From the NCBI GenBank assembly GCA_946800325.1, contig OX326959.1, forward strand, positions 16,026,862 through 16,090,861: 64,000 nt of DNA, written 5' to 3'. The stretch is from Luzula sylvatica (Eukaryota > Streptophyta > Magnoliopsida > Poales > Juncaceae). The notes beneath the pieces were generated by a model. That model was not told the origin of the DNA, searched no databases, and was given only the letters and a program-made list of their open reading frames with translations. This document shows, piece after piece, positions 43,990 through 57,364 of the stretch. A program made the position numbers and the translations under genes. Position 1 is the first letter of the stretch, and each line of letters starts with the position of its first letter.

Positions 43990-45585
43990 CGTTAAGTCCG
44001 TACTCAAAACCTGCGGAAGATGTTTGTGGATTTTTTACCCATTCAGTAGTTTTCTTTAAAAGTTTACTCGTCGTAATAAATTAGAAGGGTTGTGGGTAGT
44101 AATTTCTGGTTGTTGAACAATTTGTTATTTTTCTCTACCTTTCTTAATCTTTCTCGTGTAAACGATTCTTCACTGGAATCGTAACTCTCTTGTGAAATTG
44201 AATAAAAATTCTTGAAATTGAGTGTTCCATTGTTATAACTGTGACAGTATCACCAAGATTGGTGACACTTCTGCTTTCTATTAAGTTTGCTGAGATTAGA
44301 ATCTGTTGTGTCAGCCTAAATTCTCCAAATTATCAATTTGTTTAGGTTTGGGTAATTGTAATATGTTTACAATTAGGGTTATGTAATTGGGATTTGTGCA
44401 TGAATTTGGTTAGTGGATTGAACCCTAACCTTTGTTCATAAATTTGTAAATCGAGATTAGATTTATGTGCATCAATTTGTATTTGTAATTTCATTTTTTT
44501 ATTATATGTGTTTTTTTATTATACACAATTGAACAAAATAAAACAAACTTAAACACACAAACACAATTGGACACAATTGAACACGACACACTTTAACAAA
44601 ATAAAAAAATACTAACAAAATAAACGTTCGGTTGAACACAACACACTTGACTACAATTGATCCACCAAATTTTTGATGCTCTCGACCTTTCAAAGTTCAA
44701 AAATACTTGATTTACAGAAGTAAATCACCGAAATAGACCCGAAATGTTTAACATGGAAACAAAATGAAATATATATGATGCGTCCCATGTATATTCCACC
44801 AATAAGTCAATATACATATTTCAATCGGTATTAAATTTGTAAAATACTTCGGTAGATATAACACCCCCTTTCAAAGGTTGAGCATTTTTGTTCAATTTTT
44901 GAATGGTTAAAACCTTTTTTTGTAAGATAATTAACATCGGTAAGGACGAATTAAGGACTTAAAACGCTCGACTTTTGAAAGGTCGGGCATTTTTAAAATC
45001 TCTCGAATTTTGAAATGTCGAGAGTGTTATTTTCCAAATTTTCGAACTTTGATGTCCATTTTGAGTAATACCAACGTTATTTGGTCTACAGTCCAAAATT
45101 TGCCTTAAATTAATTTTAATAAATTTGATTGATTCATGAAATTATTTGTTGAACAATTTTCTTTTGATATAGAAATTCAAATTCAATGTTACTTAAGAGT
45201 TTGTAGTTACTTTCTTGTTTTATTTCTTTTGGTCAAAATTAATTCTGGGATTGTAGTGTTTTTGTATTTTGATAAAAATAAAACTGTTGTCGATTTTTTA
45301 ATTTTAGGAAAAAATTTATAATTTTTATTTATATGTTAATTTGAATAGAAAGTGCGATAAATTATAACAAGAATGTTGTAATTAATGTTATCTTTCAAGT
45401 CTTGCCTAAATTGTTTAATAATTAATCTTTGTCTTGAATAGTTCGGAAACAAATTAAATAATAAAGGAAACAAATGATATGGAGATTGAACGGAAAAACT
45501 GAAACAAGAGAACCACCAAAATTATAATATTTTGAATATCCAAAAAAATCTTTTTCAAAAAGATCCATCGTAGAAGCTCCCTTAT
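43990..45585. other. Intergenic DNA
   Basis: About 44000-44330 reads like a 3' UTR of the ORF above. A fold-back phrase, TCGACTTTTGAAAGGTCGGGCATTTTT with CCTTTCAAAGGTTGAGCATTTTT, lies at about 44870-45000. No gene is recognised. Confidence 0.4.
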
Positions 45586-46285
45586 TATTATTTGATTTTA
45601 ATTAAAAAAAAAATTAAGTTATTCGATAAAGGACATTTTGGTCATTAACACCATTTGTTTTTTTAAACCTACATTCTTTTTTTTTTTTGGAACTGAAACT
45701 TAATTCATGAAACATGATTATTATTGGTTTGAACCATTAATCCTTGATATTTTGTGCTAAATATTTTACCACTAAACCAAAAGATTATTAGTAAAAATCT
45801 ACATTATTATTTCACAAAATCTCTACAAATCCAAAAATAATTTACAGAAGTACCATCGAAGACATTTATATGGCAATAATTCAGCGGGCCCAATCTCAAT
45901 TTGTTTTCTCAAATACAAGCAAATAATGATGTCGGGTTAATTTAATAATTTCGGTGGTTTGATTATGGGGGTGTAGAATTGTCCATTATTTCATTAGCTT
46001 TGATCAAACAATGTGGGAATAAAATAGTTTAATAAAATGGTAAAAATCTACATTATAATGTTGGGTCCTGAAAATTTTCCTTGTATCTTAATTTTTTTTT
46101 TTTTTTGAGTAATTCGAGTAATACATCAGTACAAGATTAATAAAATATGGATAAAAGATCAAACTCCAGTCCTAAATATCTTGCAAAAAAAAATAAGAAC
46201 GAGTAATAAAATATGGATACAGATCAAACTCCAACATGATAAACAAGCCGCACAAGAAAAAAATAATGATAGGATCCATACATTT
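45585..46285. repeat. Local duplicate of 37.1-38.7 kb, with remnant of the small membrane gene
   Basis: 45590-45735 matches 37185-37345 (AAGTTATTCGATAA, CATTTTGGTCATTA, then AAACCTACATT). 46070-46270 resembles the 3' exon region at 27300-27520 (TAATACATCAGTA, then ACATGATAAACAAGCCGCA). It is non-coding and decayed. Confidence 0.5.
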
Positions 46286-47264
46286 TTTTTTCTCGATTTT
46301 CTTCTTGAATTGATGATGTGGTTGTGGTCTGCCACGTCATCGTCATCGAGTCCATAATTCTTTCATCTCAAACAAAGATCGATGTTCTTATTTTTGAAAG
46401 AAAAATGTTGCATTGCCCCTTAACCATAGGACAAGTGACAAGTCGTAGAACACCGTTCATCAGTGCACGTTCATTTTTATCCATTATTGTAGATAGAATG
46501 TAAATTGACCACAAAATTCACTCTAAAGCAATGAAGAAAACTTGATAGTTCTTCTCCAAATTGAGTTCATACACATTACAACTCAATTAACAAAAACAAC
46601 AACATAATATTAAACCTTAATCTCGCTACTTAAATACTCTAATCAACCCAAGATTCAGCTCTCCATCTTCAGATAATGAATTAATGATGCTTTGCGGAAT
46701 ATCTTCAGATAATGATGCTTCACCACAAATTAACTGTCAGCCCAATAAATATTTAAAAGCCCATTACCTCTTCTTATATTCTGTACACAGCCCACTAACC
46801 TCCAATCTGGTGCCATCAAAATCGAAAACTTACATTCGTACCCTTATAAAGTATAAAATAAATTACGTTAGAACCGTCGGTTCCTAACACGGTGACGGAG
46901 CTACCAAGCCCGCACCAGGCCTACGGCGGGTTTTCTTCCTATCTCGTTATCTCGAGGTGTGTTTTCTCTGATTTATCGATTTTGTTGCTGTTTTTCGTTA
47001 CTTTATCTTTGACAAGTTTGAGTGGACGAAAAATTGGGAGTTTAATTGTTGTTCAATTGGTTTTGTTGGAGTATTTGCTTTGATTGGGTTAATTAGGATT
47101 ATGTTTGCTATTTCTCGAACATTTCTCCTTGATTAGGTTAATTAGGATATTGTTGGAGTTTTAAGTGTAAAAAATTTCTAAGCCTTTTTTGGTCTATTTT
47201 CCAGCGTTTATAACATTAGAGAATATGTGAAGAGAGAGGACAAATCTTTCTCTGATGGGAAGTC
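46286..47264. other. Intergenic DNA upstream of the MADS remnant
   Basis: A GC-richer patch at 46875-46960 followed by a GT (GAGGTGTGTTTTC) could be a first exon with donor, but it does not encode a MADS domain. No gene is assigned. Confidence 0.35.
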
Positions 47265-47596
47265 TCGGCTTGAGGCCGCGAAGCGGCAGGAATTATGAAA
47301 ACACCGAGGTCCTTATTGCAAAATAATCTTCGTCTTCATTTAGGTATAGCCAATTTTATCCTCTTTTCTCTGTTCATTACAACTACTATTTACTACCTTG
47401 ATTTTAAGAGAAAATATATCATGTTTGAGATCTTAGCCTGAATTTGCTTATATCGTACCAAATCTAATTGGTTTGACGTTGGTTGTTTATAATTTCAGGC
47501 ACTTGATGCGTGAATCTTTAGGCAATGTAACAGTTAAGGAGCTCAAACAGCTCGAGAACACTTGAAAGAGGCATAACTCGAATTCGTTCTAAGAAG
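47265..47596 (+). pseudogene. MADS-box K-domain fragment (AGL11/STK-like)
   Basis: MIKC-type MADS proteins are transcription factors; the K domain mediates dimer and tetramer formation. The exon at 47499-47596 follows an AG and, with one base completing a codon, reads HLMRESLGNVTVKELKQLEN. In a shifted frame it continues LERGITRIRSKK before GT. This is the AG/AGL11-clade K-box exon. It is 98 bp, whereas the family's exon is 100 bp, and the frames are offset by a 2-bp loss after GAGAAC. An earlier exon-like piece (47268-47344, EAAKRQE and LLQNNLR) probably represents the preceding K exon, also frame-broken. No MADS DNA-binding domain or later 42-bp exons are found, so the fragment is dead. Confidence 0.7.
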
Positions 47597-48239
47597 GTAT
47601 GCGCGTTATATATATATAATTCAACATGATTTATCATTTCCAAATTTTAGAATATAGGCTTGAATATAATATTATTTAATCATGTCATTTTTTTCCTTAT
47701 ATATTAAACTTCCTGGCACAGTGAACTCAAATAATATGAAGTTTATTTGAAGAATTATCAGATATTAATTTGTAGATATTATTCTGACTTAAATTTTTGC
47801 TATTTTGTATTTATTTTCATAATTTGTATAACAATTTAAATTTGATTTTTTATTTAGGTATGATCCTCAAGTTGATTGAAGAATTCTACTCGGGAAAGTT
47901 GATTGTACCGTTCATGGAGATTTATGGAGGACGTGAGGTACATCTAAGAAAATATAGGGACTTATTGGTTCATGGAGATTTATGGAGAAAGTTGATTGTA
48001 CCGTTCATGCGATAATTTCAGGTAATTTTGAAATGTGTTTCAGTGGTTTTTCTTTTTTTACAAATTTGTGAAAATATAAGGAGTTATTGACATTAATTTC
48101 ATATTTTTACAAGGTTAAAGATGAGGACTGAAATTCCAGGTAATTAAAAAAAAACTTGTGTTGGCTATTGTATTTTTATAAATTTCGGAAAATATAAGAG
48201 CTTATTGAGATATTTTCCAGATATATATGGTAATTTCAG
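47597..48239. other. AT-rich DNA with short internal duplications
   Basis: GAAAGTTGATTGTACCGTTCATG occurs twice (about 47894 and 47988), with GTTCATGGAGATTTATGGAG between. No recognised gene. Confidence 0.4.
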
Positions 48240-48735
<496 letters not shown>

Positions 48736-49244
48736 GTTTTCGGTTAGTTTGAATACTTATATATTTGTATAGTTGGTGATTTTGTATCAAGCGTTAGAAT
48801 TTCATGCTTACCGATATGTAGTCATTTGCGTAAAGGACTGTGAATTGTGATTTACTAATGGTATGATGATTGTATTGGTGTGTGTGTTACATTTTAACGA
48901 ACTTGCATTTGAATTTTGAAATTGTTATTTCTCTCGGTTGTGGATTTGGATTTCAGAAAAAAAGAAGAAAAAAAAAGCTATATTCGTTCCATTTCAATGG
49001 AAATGCGCAATTTTCCCCCCCTAATCAATCCACATAATAGAGATGTTCAAGGAACATTTTAAGAATACCGAGGATGTTCGTAGGGAAATGATTTAAAAAT
49101 AATCGAAATTTCGATCTCTTAATTAACCAAACTTCAGTTCGAATGCATTATCACAATCGTAAGACGGCCACTAAAACTCAAATCCGTGCAATCATTTGGG
49201 CTCTTTGCCAGTTCTTAATTTAATTAGGTCATGTTTTTTATATT

Positions 49245-49246
<2 letters not shown>

Positions 49247-49313
<67 letters not shown>

Positions 49314-49318
49314 GAGAG
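49247..49318. repeat. TG / GA microsatellite
   Basis: A short TG run followed by a GA run of about 28 units. It lies just beyond the 3' end of the minus-strand gene that ends at 49537. Confidence 0.9.
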
Positions 49319-49536
49319 CAGCTCTGAAGACAATTAAAATTCACCATTAATCCCAAAACCAAGATTTGCAATCTGAAAATCAAATTAAAAATAAAACGAG
49401 TAAATGAATCTGAAAATCAAAATCACTACAAAACACTTCATGCTAGACTCAACCAAAAAAACCCCGAAATTGTTTCACTACAAACAATTCATGCTAGACT
49501 CAACAACAAAAAAAACCATAATTTTTTTCTCTAAAC

Positions 49537-50781
49537 TCAGATTTCTCGAGCATCCGAAACAAATGCATGGCTTTGCTTTATCTGAAAATGTAATCAATTC
49601 AAAGAATTAGATCACAAAATAAATTAATATTATAAATAGTTGTGAGAAAATTAATACCTTCACGAGCACAAGAAGACAAAAAAGGACTATGCCGATAATA
49701 CCCCAAAAGACAGCCAAGACCGAAAAAACAAATATGCTCCAATGATATATTTCATGAAAGATCATATATCCGACGAAGCATAAATCCCATATCACGCACA
49801 TGGAAGCGATGATTATGGTCCATAATCCAAAAAATATTTTTGGATTTTTGGGCTGGTGAACTTGCGTCCACAGAATAGCATTCAGCAAAATCATCGACAC
49901 TATGGTAATGAGTTTCGGAAGTATCGAAATGATTGTATGTTCTTCGCCGATGTAGAATCCCTCCGAAGAAAGAATCGGAATCAATAACACCACAAAACTT
50001 TCTTGGTGATCTGAAATCACTAGGACATCCTAAAAATAATAATAAATTTATTAATAAATTTATATATATATATTTATTTTTTATTTTTTTTGAATAAGCA
50101 TACCTGGAGATTGAAGATTGGGAGACACTCACTTGAGAAATTTGAAATTCCGATGCCACATAACTCACATATCTATTATATATAGTTGGGAGAAATAATA
50201 GAAAACATTAATATTGTATGCATGAATATTAAAAATTAATAAAAAATAAATTAAATATAATAAGTTACCTTTTGGGCATAATAAACTAGCAAAGAGACTA
50301 TTGCGAAAGCTACCACCGGTACCACGAAATGTGTCATGACATAATATACGCACTCACATCGGATAAAAGTAACTCCGAGGCTCAACGCGAGGGTCAAAAC
50401 ATTCGCGGCCGACGAAAAGAGAATCATATGCTTAAGGAGGAAAGTGGATCGTTGTAATCCTGCGATGCTCATAATCCCAATTAATACGAGCATGATCGCG
50501 AAGATAAACATGAGCAACTCCACGATATTTGAAAATTCCTTCCGGGCATCTCCAGCAACGAAGTGGCACATTGAGATATAAAATGATAATATCGTCGATA
50601 TCAATGAAGCCCAAAAATCGTTGCGGTCCTTTTCCTGTATTTGTTTATAAAATTGAGATCTATCATTTAGAAATTTATTTATTGAAATAATTATAATACA
50701 CCAAAATTAAATTACCTCCGTCACATCGACGACCCTCTCAAGCAGTGGAATACTCTCCGAATTATCTGGAGTGTTTGACAT
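49537..50781 (-). CDS. Multi-pass membrane protein of unknown function, 302 residues
   Basis: I do not recognise the family. Five exons on the minus strand join in frame with GT-AG sites: 50716-50781, 50269-50634, 50104-50163, 49658-50029 and 49537-49581 (22, 122, 20, 124 and 14 codons plus stop). The N-terminus MSNTPDNSESIPLLERVVDV is polar and contains an acidic dileucine-like ESIPLL, a possible sorting signal. The body holds about seven or eight hydrophobic spans, for example ISTILSFYISMCHFVAG, LLMFIFAIMLVLIGIMSIAG, LITIVSMILLNAILW, LWTIIIASMCVIWDLCF and VFSVLAVFWGIIGIVLFCLL. The tail is short and polar (KQSHAFVSDAREI). Exon 3 is small and the least certain. The gene is enclosed by the 48.2/51.1-kb direct repeats. 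Confidence 0.65.
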
Positions 50782-51059
50782 TTTTCCTAAGAAAAAAAAA
50801 ATGAGCATATGTCTTAAAATTCGAAAAATAAATATTAAAAAAATAATTTCATTACTAAATGTTGCAATATATACACAAAATCATAATTACATTCTACTGT
50901 ATGTACCACTTACCAGTGATCAATATAGTGTTCGAAAATAAATTTTTTTAATTATAATAATAGAACCGAAGTTTGGATTCATAGTCAAACCAAATAAAAA
51001 ACCTAAAAATCCAATTCGTAATTTCATAAAATTCATGTCAAAAACAGAGTGTTATATAT

Positions 51060-51480
51060 GGTAATTTCCAGGGTTATACATGATAAAATTTAGATTTTAA
51101 AATACAGGGTCTTTTTTAAATATATCTCGTTATACCAATTTGCAAAAAAATCCCCTACATTATTGATAATTTCTAAAAAGCATTTGCCATTCAATACTTT
51201 CAAACCCATGTACATTTTAGTATATTGTTGGATAACTGTACACATAATATCAATTTCATTCAAATAATGAAGTTACAAAACATATGAAAAACTTGAGTAC
51301 CAACTTAGCTTTATCTAAAATAATTGAGGACACAAAATATCTCAGATTTCAAGGTGCTTTATGCGATTAATTCCCTCGAGAGAGATATTTTATTGCTGAT
51401 GCATATATATGTTAGAAAAACTATTCGGTTATTTATCATAATTACTAGAGGTGCTTCATTTTTTCTTCTTAATTTTTGTT
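51060..51480 (+). repeat. Direct repeat, right copy
   Basis: Partner of 48240-48735. Where the left copy has the long microsatellite, this one has CCCTCGAGAGAGATATTTTATTGC. The pair encloses the 302-residue gene. Confidence 0.85.
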
Positions 51481-51566
51481 TACTTTTGAATTTTGATTGC
51501 CAATTTTATGAAACATTTGTTTTTCGAAAATAAATATTAAATGAAAATTATTTATTGGACTATTGC

Positions 51567-51595
51567 CCCCCCCCCCCCCCCTCTCTCTCTCCTCT

Positions 51596-51651
<56 letters not shown>

Positions 51652-51839
51652 CCTCTCTCTCTCCCTCTCTCTCTCTCGGATCTCTCTCTCTCTCTTCTCT
51701 CTCTCTCTTCTTTCTCTCTCTCTCTCTCCCTCTCTCTCTCTCGGATCTCTCTCTCCCTCTCTCTCTCTCTCGGATCTCTCTCTCTCTCTGATGATCACTG
51801 TCTGATCTCTCTCTCCCTCTCCCTCTCTGTCTGATCTCT

Positions 51840-51905
<66 letters not shown>

Positions 51906-51989
51906 CGGATCTCTCTCTCCCTCTCTCTCTCCCTCTCCCTCTCCCTCTCCCTCTCCCTCTCTCTCTCTCTCTCGGATCTCTTTCTCTCT

Positions 51990-52073
<84 letters not shown>
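51567..52073. repeat. CT-rich (polypyrimidine) tract, about 500 bp
   Basis: (CT)n is broken by recurring CTCGGATCTCTCT, CTCCCTCTCT and CTGATCTCTC phrases and preceded by a C run. Long open frames across it (Glu-Arg or Ser-Leu repeats) are artefacts of the dinucleotide. It lies about 0.8 kb upstream of the start of the minus-strand gene at 50781, where it reads as GA repeats. Confidence 0.9.
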
Positions 52074-52079
<6 letters not shown>

Positions 52080-54014
52080 CCATAGTATGGATGAAAACTT
52101 GGAAATGATGGAAGGGGGAGCTAAATTCAACAACAATTCAACTACTCTCGTATGGGATTAAGAGTTAAATGGTGTTTTTCAAATACGAGCGAAAATCCAT
52201 ATCTAGAGATCAAAATTTCATGGCAAAAATTCAAATTACTAATAATTTGTATTTTTTAAATGGGAAAAATATTTACTTGGAGTTGGCAAAGAGTATGAAG
52301 AAAAAAAACCAGCAAAATAGATGATATTTTTCAAAAATAAGCAAAATCCATCATCCATGTCTAGTCTAGAACTCTAGCGATCAATCTTTCCAGTATAAAG
52401 AAAAACTACACGAAATAAAATAGAAGCTTCATTTACTTGGAGTTGGAGAGTTCTGAAGACCAAGCAGAAAATGGATGATTGGTTGTTGCTTCACCGGAGG
52501 AGCACCACCTTACTCCAAGAAAAACAGAGCTTTACAAACCGTAGGAGAAGAAAGGTTCCACACAGAGAGAGTGGGAGTTTGAGGGAGAAATATATAGGTC
52601 CCACACAATCTTCCTGTCAGGATCTTTTAAAACTAACAACCTTTTGGGCTTTCGTGTGTTCTTTTAAACGAATTGGAACTAATTTGTATGTGCAAAATGT
52701 ATTATTTAATCTGATAATTATATCAAGATATTAACTAATATATTAATTAGGAGCTTTTTTATATCAAGATATTAAAAAATATATTAATTAATATGATAAT
52801 TATAGATGAATTTTTTATTATTGATCGTATGTCCAAATTGTATGTATTTAATATACTAAATAAAGTTAAAAATGCCAGTGCATATTTTAAATAACCAAAA
52901 AAAAAAAAAAATTAAAGTTACATATGTATAGTCAAGAAATATATCAGTCTAAATAAAATATCAATAACACCTTGTAATTGTAACTATTGTATTAATAATA
53001 TTTCTTGTAGGTATATTTAGAAATTAGTCAAAAGTGTTAGGGGTTATTGTAAAATTTTCCCTACACTGCGCTACACGACCTATCCGTAGCTATGATCAGA
53101 TTGTCAGTAGTTCGTTATCCATGCTTTTATGTTCAGATCCACAAAAATCCAAACACACACAACAGCTCATTTCTTCTACAGTTTTGATACCGATCCCCAA
53201 TCCTACTCCAGATCATTCTATACGTACATACCCGGTCTGCCACGTAAGTATTGCCAGATCATTCTAAATTAAAAAGGAAAGGTTTTCTCAATTTGGACTA
53301 AAGGATTATAGGGTGATGACGTGGTGAACCGACCTGAATGAGTAATTTTAGGGTACAAGTTGGGTCTGGGTATTGGTACCGTAACATAATAAATCAAATC
53401 AACTTTGTGAGTTTGTTATTGGGACCACCGAGTCCGACACAAAAACTCTTTTCAGGATATCATTTGTTTCTGTTTAAGGAAAGAAGTTCGTTCTTTTAAA
53501 AAATAAATTCGAAAATACCAAAAGAAAAGAAGGGGCATTTTGGAATGAGTCCATTTTCTTTGTGGCTTTAGTTGAAAGCCTCATGTGAAGCCTTACACGT
53601 GGTTCTTTTTCAACCACTTATTTAGTGTGCCCTACATTAAAATACACAATAAACGGAGAAAAATAAATGAGGAGTGAACCAGAATGGGATCATTTTCATA
53701 TACAATCTTGTATATTTTACCATTATTATTGAAAAATATTTTTTTGTAGAGACATTTAACAAGTTAAAGTTTAGAAATTATAATATAAAATAGTGTGTAT
53801 AAACATTTAACAAGTTAATTATTAATTTAAAATGCAAAATATAATACAAAATAAATTGTTGCTTAACAATAACGTATATTAATTTTACAACATTTCTTCT
53901 CAACGATAAGTCTGCTACTTATGATATATAATATCGGACAATTAAGAAATATTTTATTGTTCAAAAATATTAAAAGAAGTATTGTGTTTATTATTGAAAA
54001 TTCTTGTATCGGTG
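52074..54014. other. Intergenic DNA
   Basis: The frame at 52471-52734 shows no family features. 53030-53480 is somewhat GC-richer, without a recognised gene. The rest is AT-rich. Confidence 0.45.
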
Positions 54015-54415
54015 TTAGGGTTGGCAAATGGTTCGGTTAATTGAGGAACCAGACCTAATCGAACCGGGCGGATTCGATTTAATCAGTTCGGTTTCTCGAT
54101 TTATCTGATTCGGGTCCGTTGAAAAATTGGTATTGTTAGTTTTATTCGTTTCAGTTCGGTTTTGGTGTTTCGAAAACCGGTTAAACTGAACTTACCAAAT
54201 TACATGTTTTTTAATTAATTTAATATAAAAAAATCATATTATAATATTACAAATAATATAGTTATAGTTATATGATTTATTTATTATTTCATATGATGTT
54301 TATATTGTTTTCAAATTTGATTTTATAATAGGTTCGGTTTGGCCAACCGAATCTGGTTCGATTTGGTCTTGTTCGGTTCAGTTTTAGCCGAACCGACAAA
54401 TTGCCCATTCCTAAA
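54015..54415. mobile_element. hAT-like MITE (GGTTCGGTT family)
   Basis: It starts TTAGGGTTGGCAAATGG and ends, inverted, TTTAGGAATGGGCAATTTG, both followed by clustered TTCGGTT words. No clear target duplication. Confidence 0.5.
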
Positions 54416-54740
54416 TGTTTTGATAAACGCATTTTATTTATTTTTCGTAACAAAGTATTACGTAATATTATTCTTAGACATTTTCCATACTTAACTATAA
54501 TAATTAACTTGTTTAATGCTTAATACACATTATTTATATTATACTTTCTAAACATTAACTTTTTAAATGTCTATACACATAAATAATTTTCATTTTCATT
54601 TTCATCTATGAATAATAATAGTAAAATATACAAGGTTATATATGAAATTGAGCCTTTCCGTTTAGCGTGTGTTTTTGTGTAGGTACTAGGTATACAGTGT
54701 AGGTCATATTCCTGACAAGTTGCAGCAGTGCAGGGTGCAC

Positions 54741-54742
<2 letters not shown>

Positions 54743-54779
<37 letters not shown>
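54743..54779. repeat. GA microsatellite
   Basis: About 18 GA units. Confidence 0.9.
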
Positions 54780-54785
<6 letters not shown>

Positions 54786-55964
54786 TATTAATTATTACCC
54801 TTTTTTTCAATATGTTTTTGATGGTCATAAAATATCAATTTTTTCAGTGTCTAAATTTAATATTATTATCACCATATTTTTCAGTGTTCATATATATTTT
54901 GAAAACTAAGTAAATATACAAATTATGTGCCCATAGGCTATATATCATTATTAATGATCTATAATGTTTTGTCTGGTAAAAAAAATGACAATAAATTGTT
55001 TTCACTTTCAGATTTGGTATCTTAATTTTGGGTGTTGATATATTATATATAGCTGTTTTCAGGATAATATATGGCACATACCCAACATGGATGGTGGGTT
55101 AAATATTATTTAGACCAAAGTATCTCTCTATTTTTACTATATAGCTTTTTTTATTTCATTATTTGGCATCAATTTTACATAAAAAAGCATATAATATAAA
55201 ATATTAAATATATAACTATTACATATATTTAGTGACATAAATTAGTATTTGTTGAAATATATTTATGGGGATTTTGTTAAAGTAATGAAAAATAAAAAGA
55301 TGGGTTTGCTAAAATTAAATTTGCAACATATAAAATTAGTTGGTCACCAAAAAGCAAACACCATGATATGTTAAATGACAGTGAAATCTTGTTTATGTGA
55401 TTTTTGTTTTAATCATCCAAAAGTTGAAAAAGGGAGGAGGCTTTAATGAATATTCAGAAAAGTTAGGGTTGTAAAGAGTTTCCAAACTAGTCGGACACGT
55501 GTTTAATCTTTATAGGTTTCTTTTATAGTATTGTGGGCGAATAAGGACACATGGCAGTTTTTCTGACTCTCGTTATTAATGTAGTGTTGGTTGGTCCCCT
55601 AGACTAATTTTATATGTTGTTGACCTTTCTAAACGTTTATAGTTTTCAAATGGTCAAGAGTCTAGGAGGACCCAAATGCAAATTGGTTTTACCAGCGGAA
55701 TTGTATTATTTATATTTGTATTATATTCATAAAATGAATATTACATAAAATTATATTATTAATATTGAAGTATTATTTGTGATGTATAATTTAAAAAAGA
55801 AAACATAAATTTCATGATAGTATTATTATTATTATTATTATTAAATAATAACAAACAGATTATATCATTTAATTAATACTAATAATAATAATATAATAAT
55901 ATTAAATAAATAACAGTAATATTTATACATTTTTTAAGTCCAAAAAGGATCGAGTGGGAAAAAA
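54780..55964. other. AT-rich intergenic DNA
   Basis: No gene seen. (ATT)n tracts at about 55825-55845. Confidence 0.5.
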
Positions 55965-56415
55965 AACCCGGCGGAATTTAAAACCTGGACCAAAAAGCTG
56001 ATCAAAATTTGAACATCAGTACCTCATCATTATTTTTGTTTTTTAGTGGGCGGGTTTTAAAAACCCGGTTCCTTAATTTTTGGCTTTTTCTTCACAGGGT
56101 TTTTAAATCCCGTTCCTTACAATTAATTAAGTTTAATCGTGTTAGTTAGTGTTAATTGAGTGGTAAACTGGCGAATTTTTAAAATTCGGTTGTTAGTGTT
56201 AATTTTTCTATGGACTTTTAAAACCCGGTAGTTAGTGCTAAATAAACAGTCGGTATTTTAAAATCCGTTATTTAGTGCTAAATAAATCGGCGGGATTTTA
56301 AAATCCGATGGTATTAGTTTAATACTGCAAAAGATGACACAACACGTTTTGGAAGGTGATTAGAACATCGGGATTTTAAAACTAGGTACCGGCGGGATTT
56401 TAAAACCTCTTCGGG
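55965..56415. repeat. Array of palindromic CGGG-A-TTTTAAAA-T-CCCG units
   Basis: Nine imperfect palindromes centred on TTTTAAAA or TTTAAA flanked by GGCGGG/CCCGGT occur at about 55970, 56050, 56098, 56170, 56215, 56253, 56290, 56368 and 56390. Two units are joined by TTAGTGCTAAATAAA. No coding potential. Confidence 0.75.
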
Positions 56416-57364
56416 TTATATTTGGAATATTTTCAAAAAGAAGGTTATTTTTTGAATTTTATTCCCATAAAGGGTCACATGTAGAAATGCTCCGTCAATT
56501 AATGCATCATGTATTATTTTCAATTAATTAATTAGCACTCAAATTAATAATTAATTACATCTTAATGTATGTATTATTTTTTAATTACTTATAATAATTT
56601 AATTAATTTGATCAACAATTATTACATTGTTAATTGAACATAATATATCATGTAATTGACAAATCACTAATTTTATTGGTACATATCAATTGACTTAGCG
56701 GAGTCCAAGATGAAAAGTGCCAACACATCAAGGGGTCAAAAATCTGTTTGAGGGGCCATTATATGATGGGGTAATTTTCATTGAATTTGCGGCATAAAAA
56801 ACATATTTTTAATGTTATTCATAGTTATGATGAATTGTATAAGCATAACAAAACATATTTTTTATTTTATAAGCATTATATATCATAGTTTTGAGGAATT
56901 AATCACGTATTAATGTTTCAATTTTTTGTAAGACAAAATTATTTAAATCATCTATAATTTTATACACCTTTGTAGGTATGTTAAATTTTTATTTTTGTAT
57001 GTTCAAATTTTGATAAATGAGTCATGCATGTAATTAGACCATTATATGATGGGGTAATTTTCAAAAACCACTTAATTTTTTTTTGAAATTATGAAAAACT
57101 CCATATATTGTTAGATTCCATCAAAAATCTCCAATACTTGTTGCTTCCTCCAAAAATTCTATTTGCTTTTTTCAAAAACTATTTTGTTTAAATATGTTGA
57201 AAAAAATAAAAATGACGATCAAAATTAATATACATTTGTTAAAGTTCACATTAGATATTCATCAGTTATATATGTTGTTCGTATTTTTATATAATGTTAT
57301 AAAAATCCAAAAAATATGTTGAAAATCTTAGGGTTTTAAAATTAACAATCACGATTTTAATTTA
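56416..57364. other. AT-rich intergenic DNA with a 25-bp direct repeat
   Basis: CCATTATATGATGGGGTAAT followed by TTTCA occurs at 56756-56780 and 57039-57063. No gene. Confidence 0.5.

Noticed and set aside
51469..52136. Long Glu-Arg or Ser-Leu open frames over the CT tract
   Set aside because: They are translations of a dinucleotide repeat in several frames, with no other coding feature.
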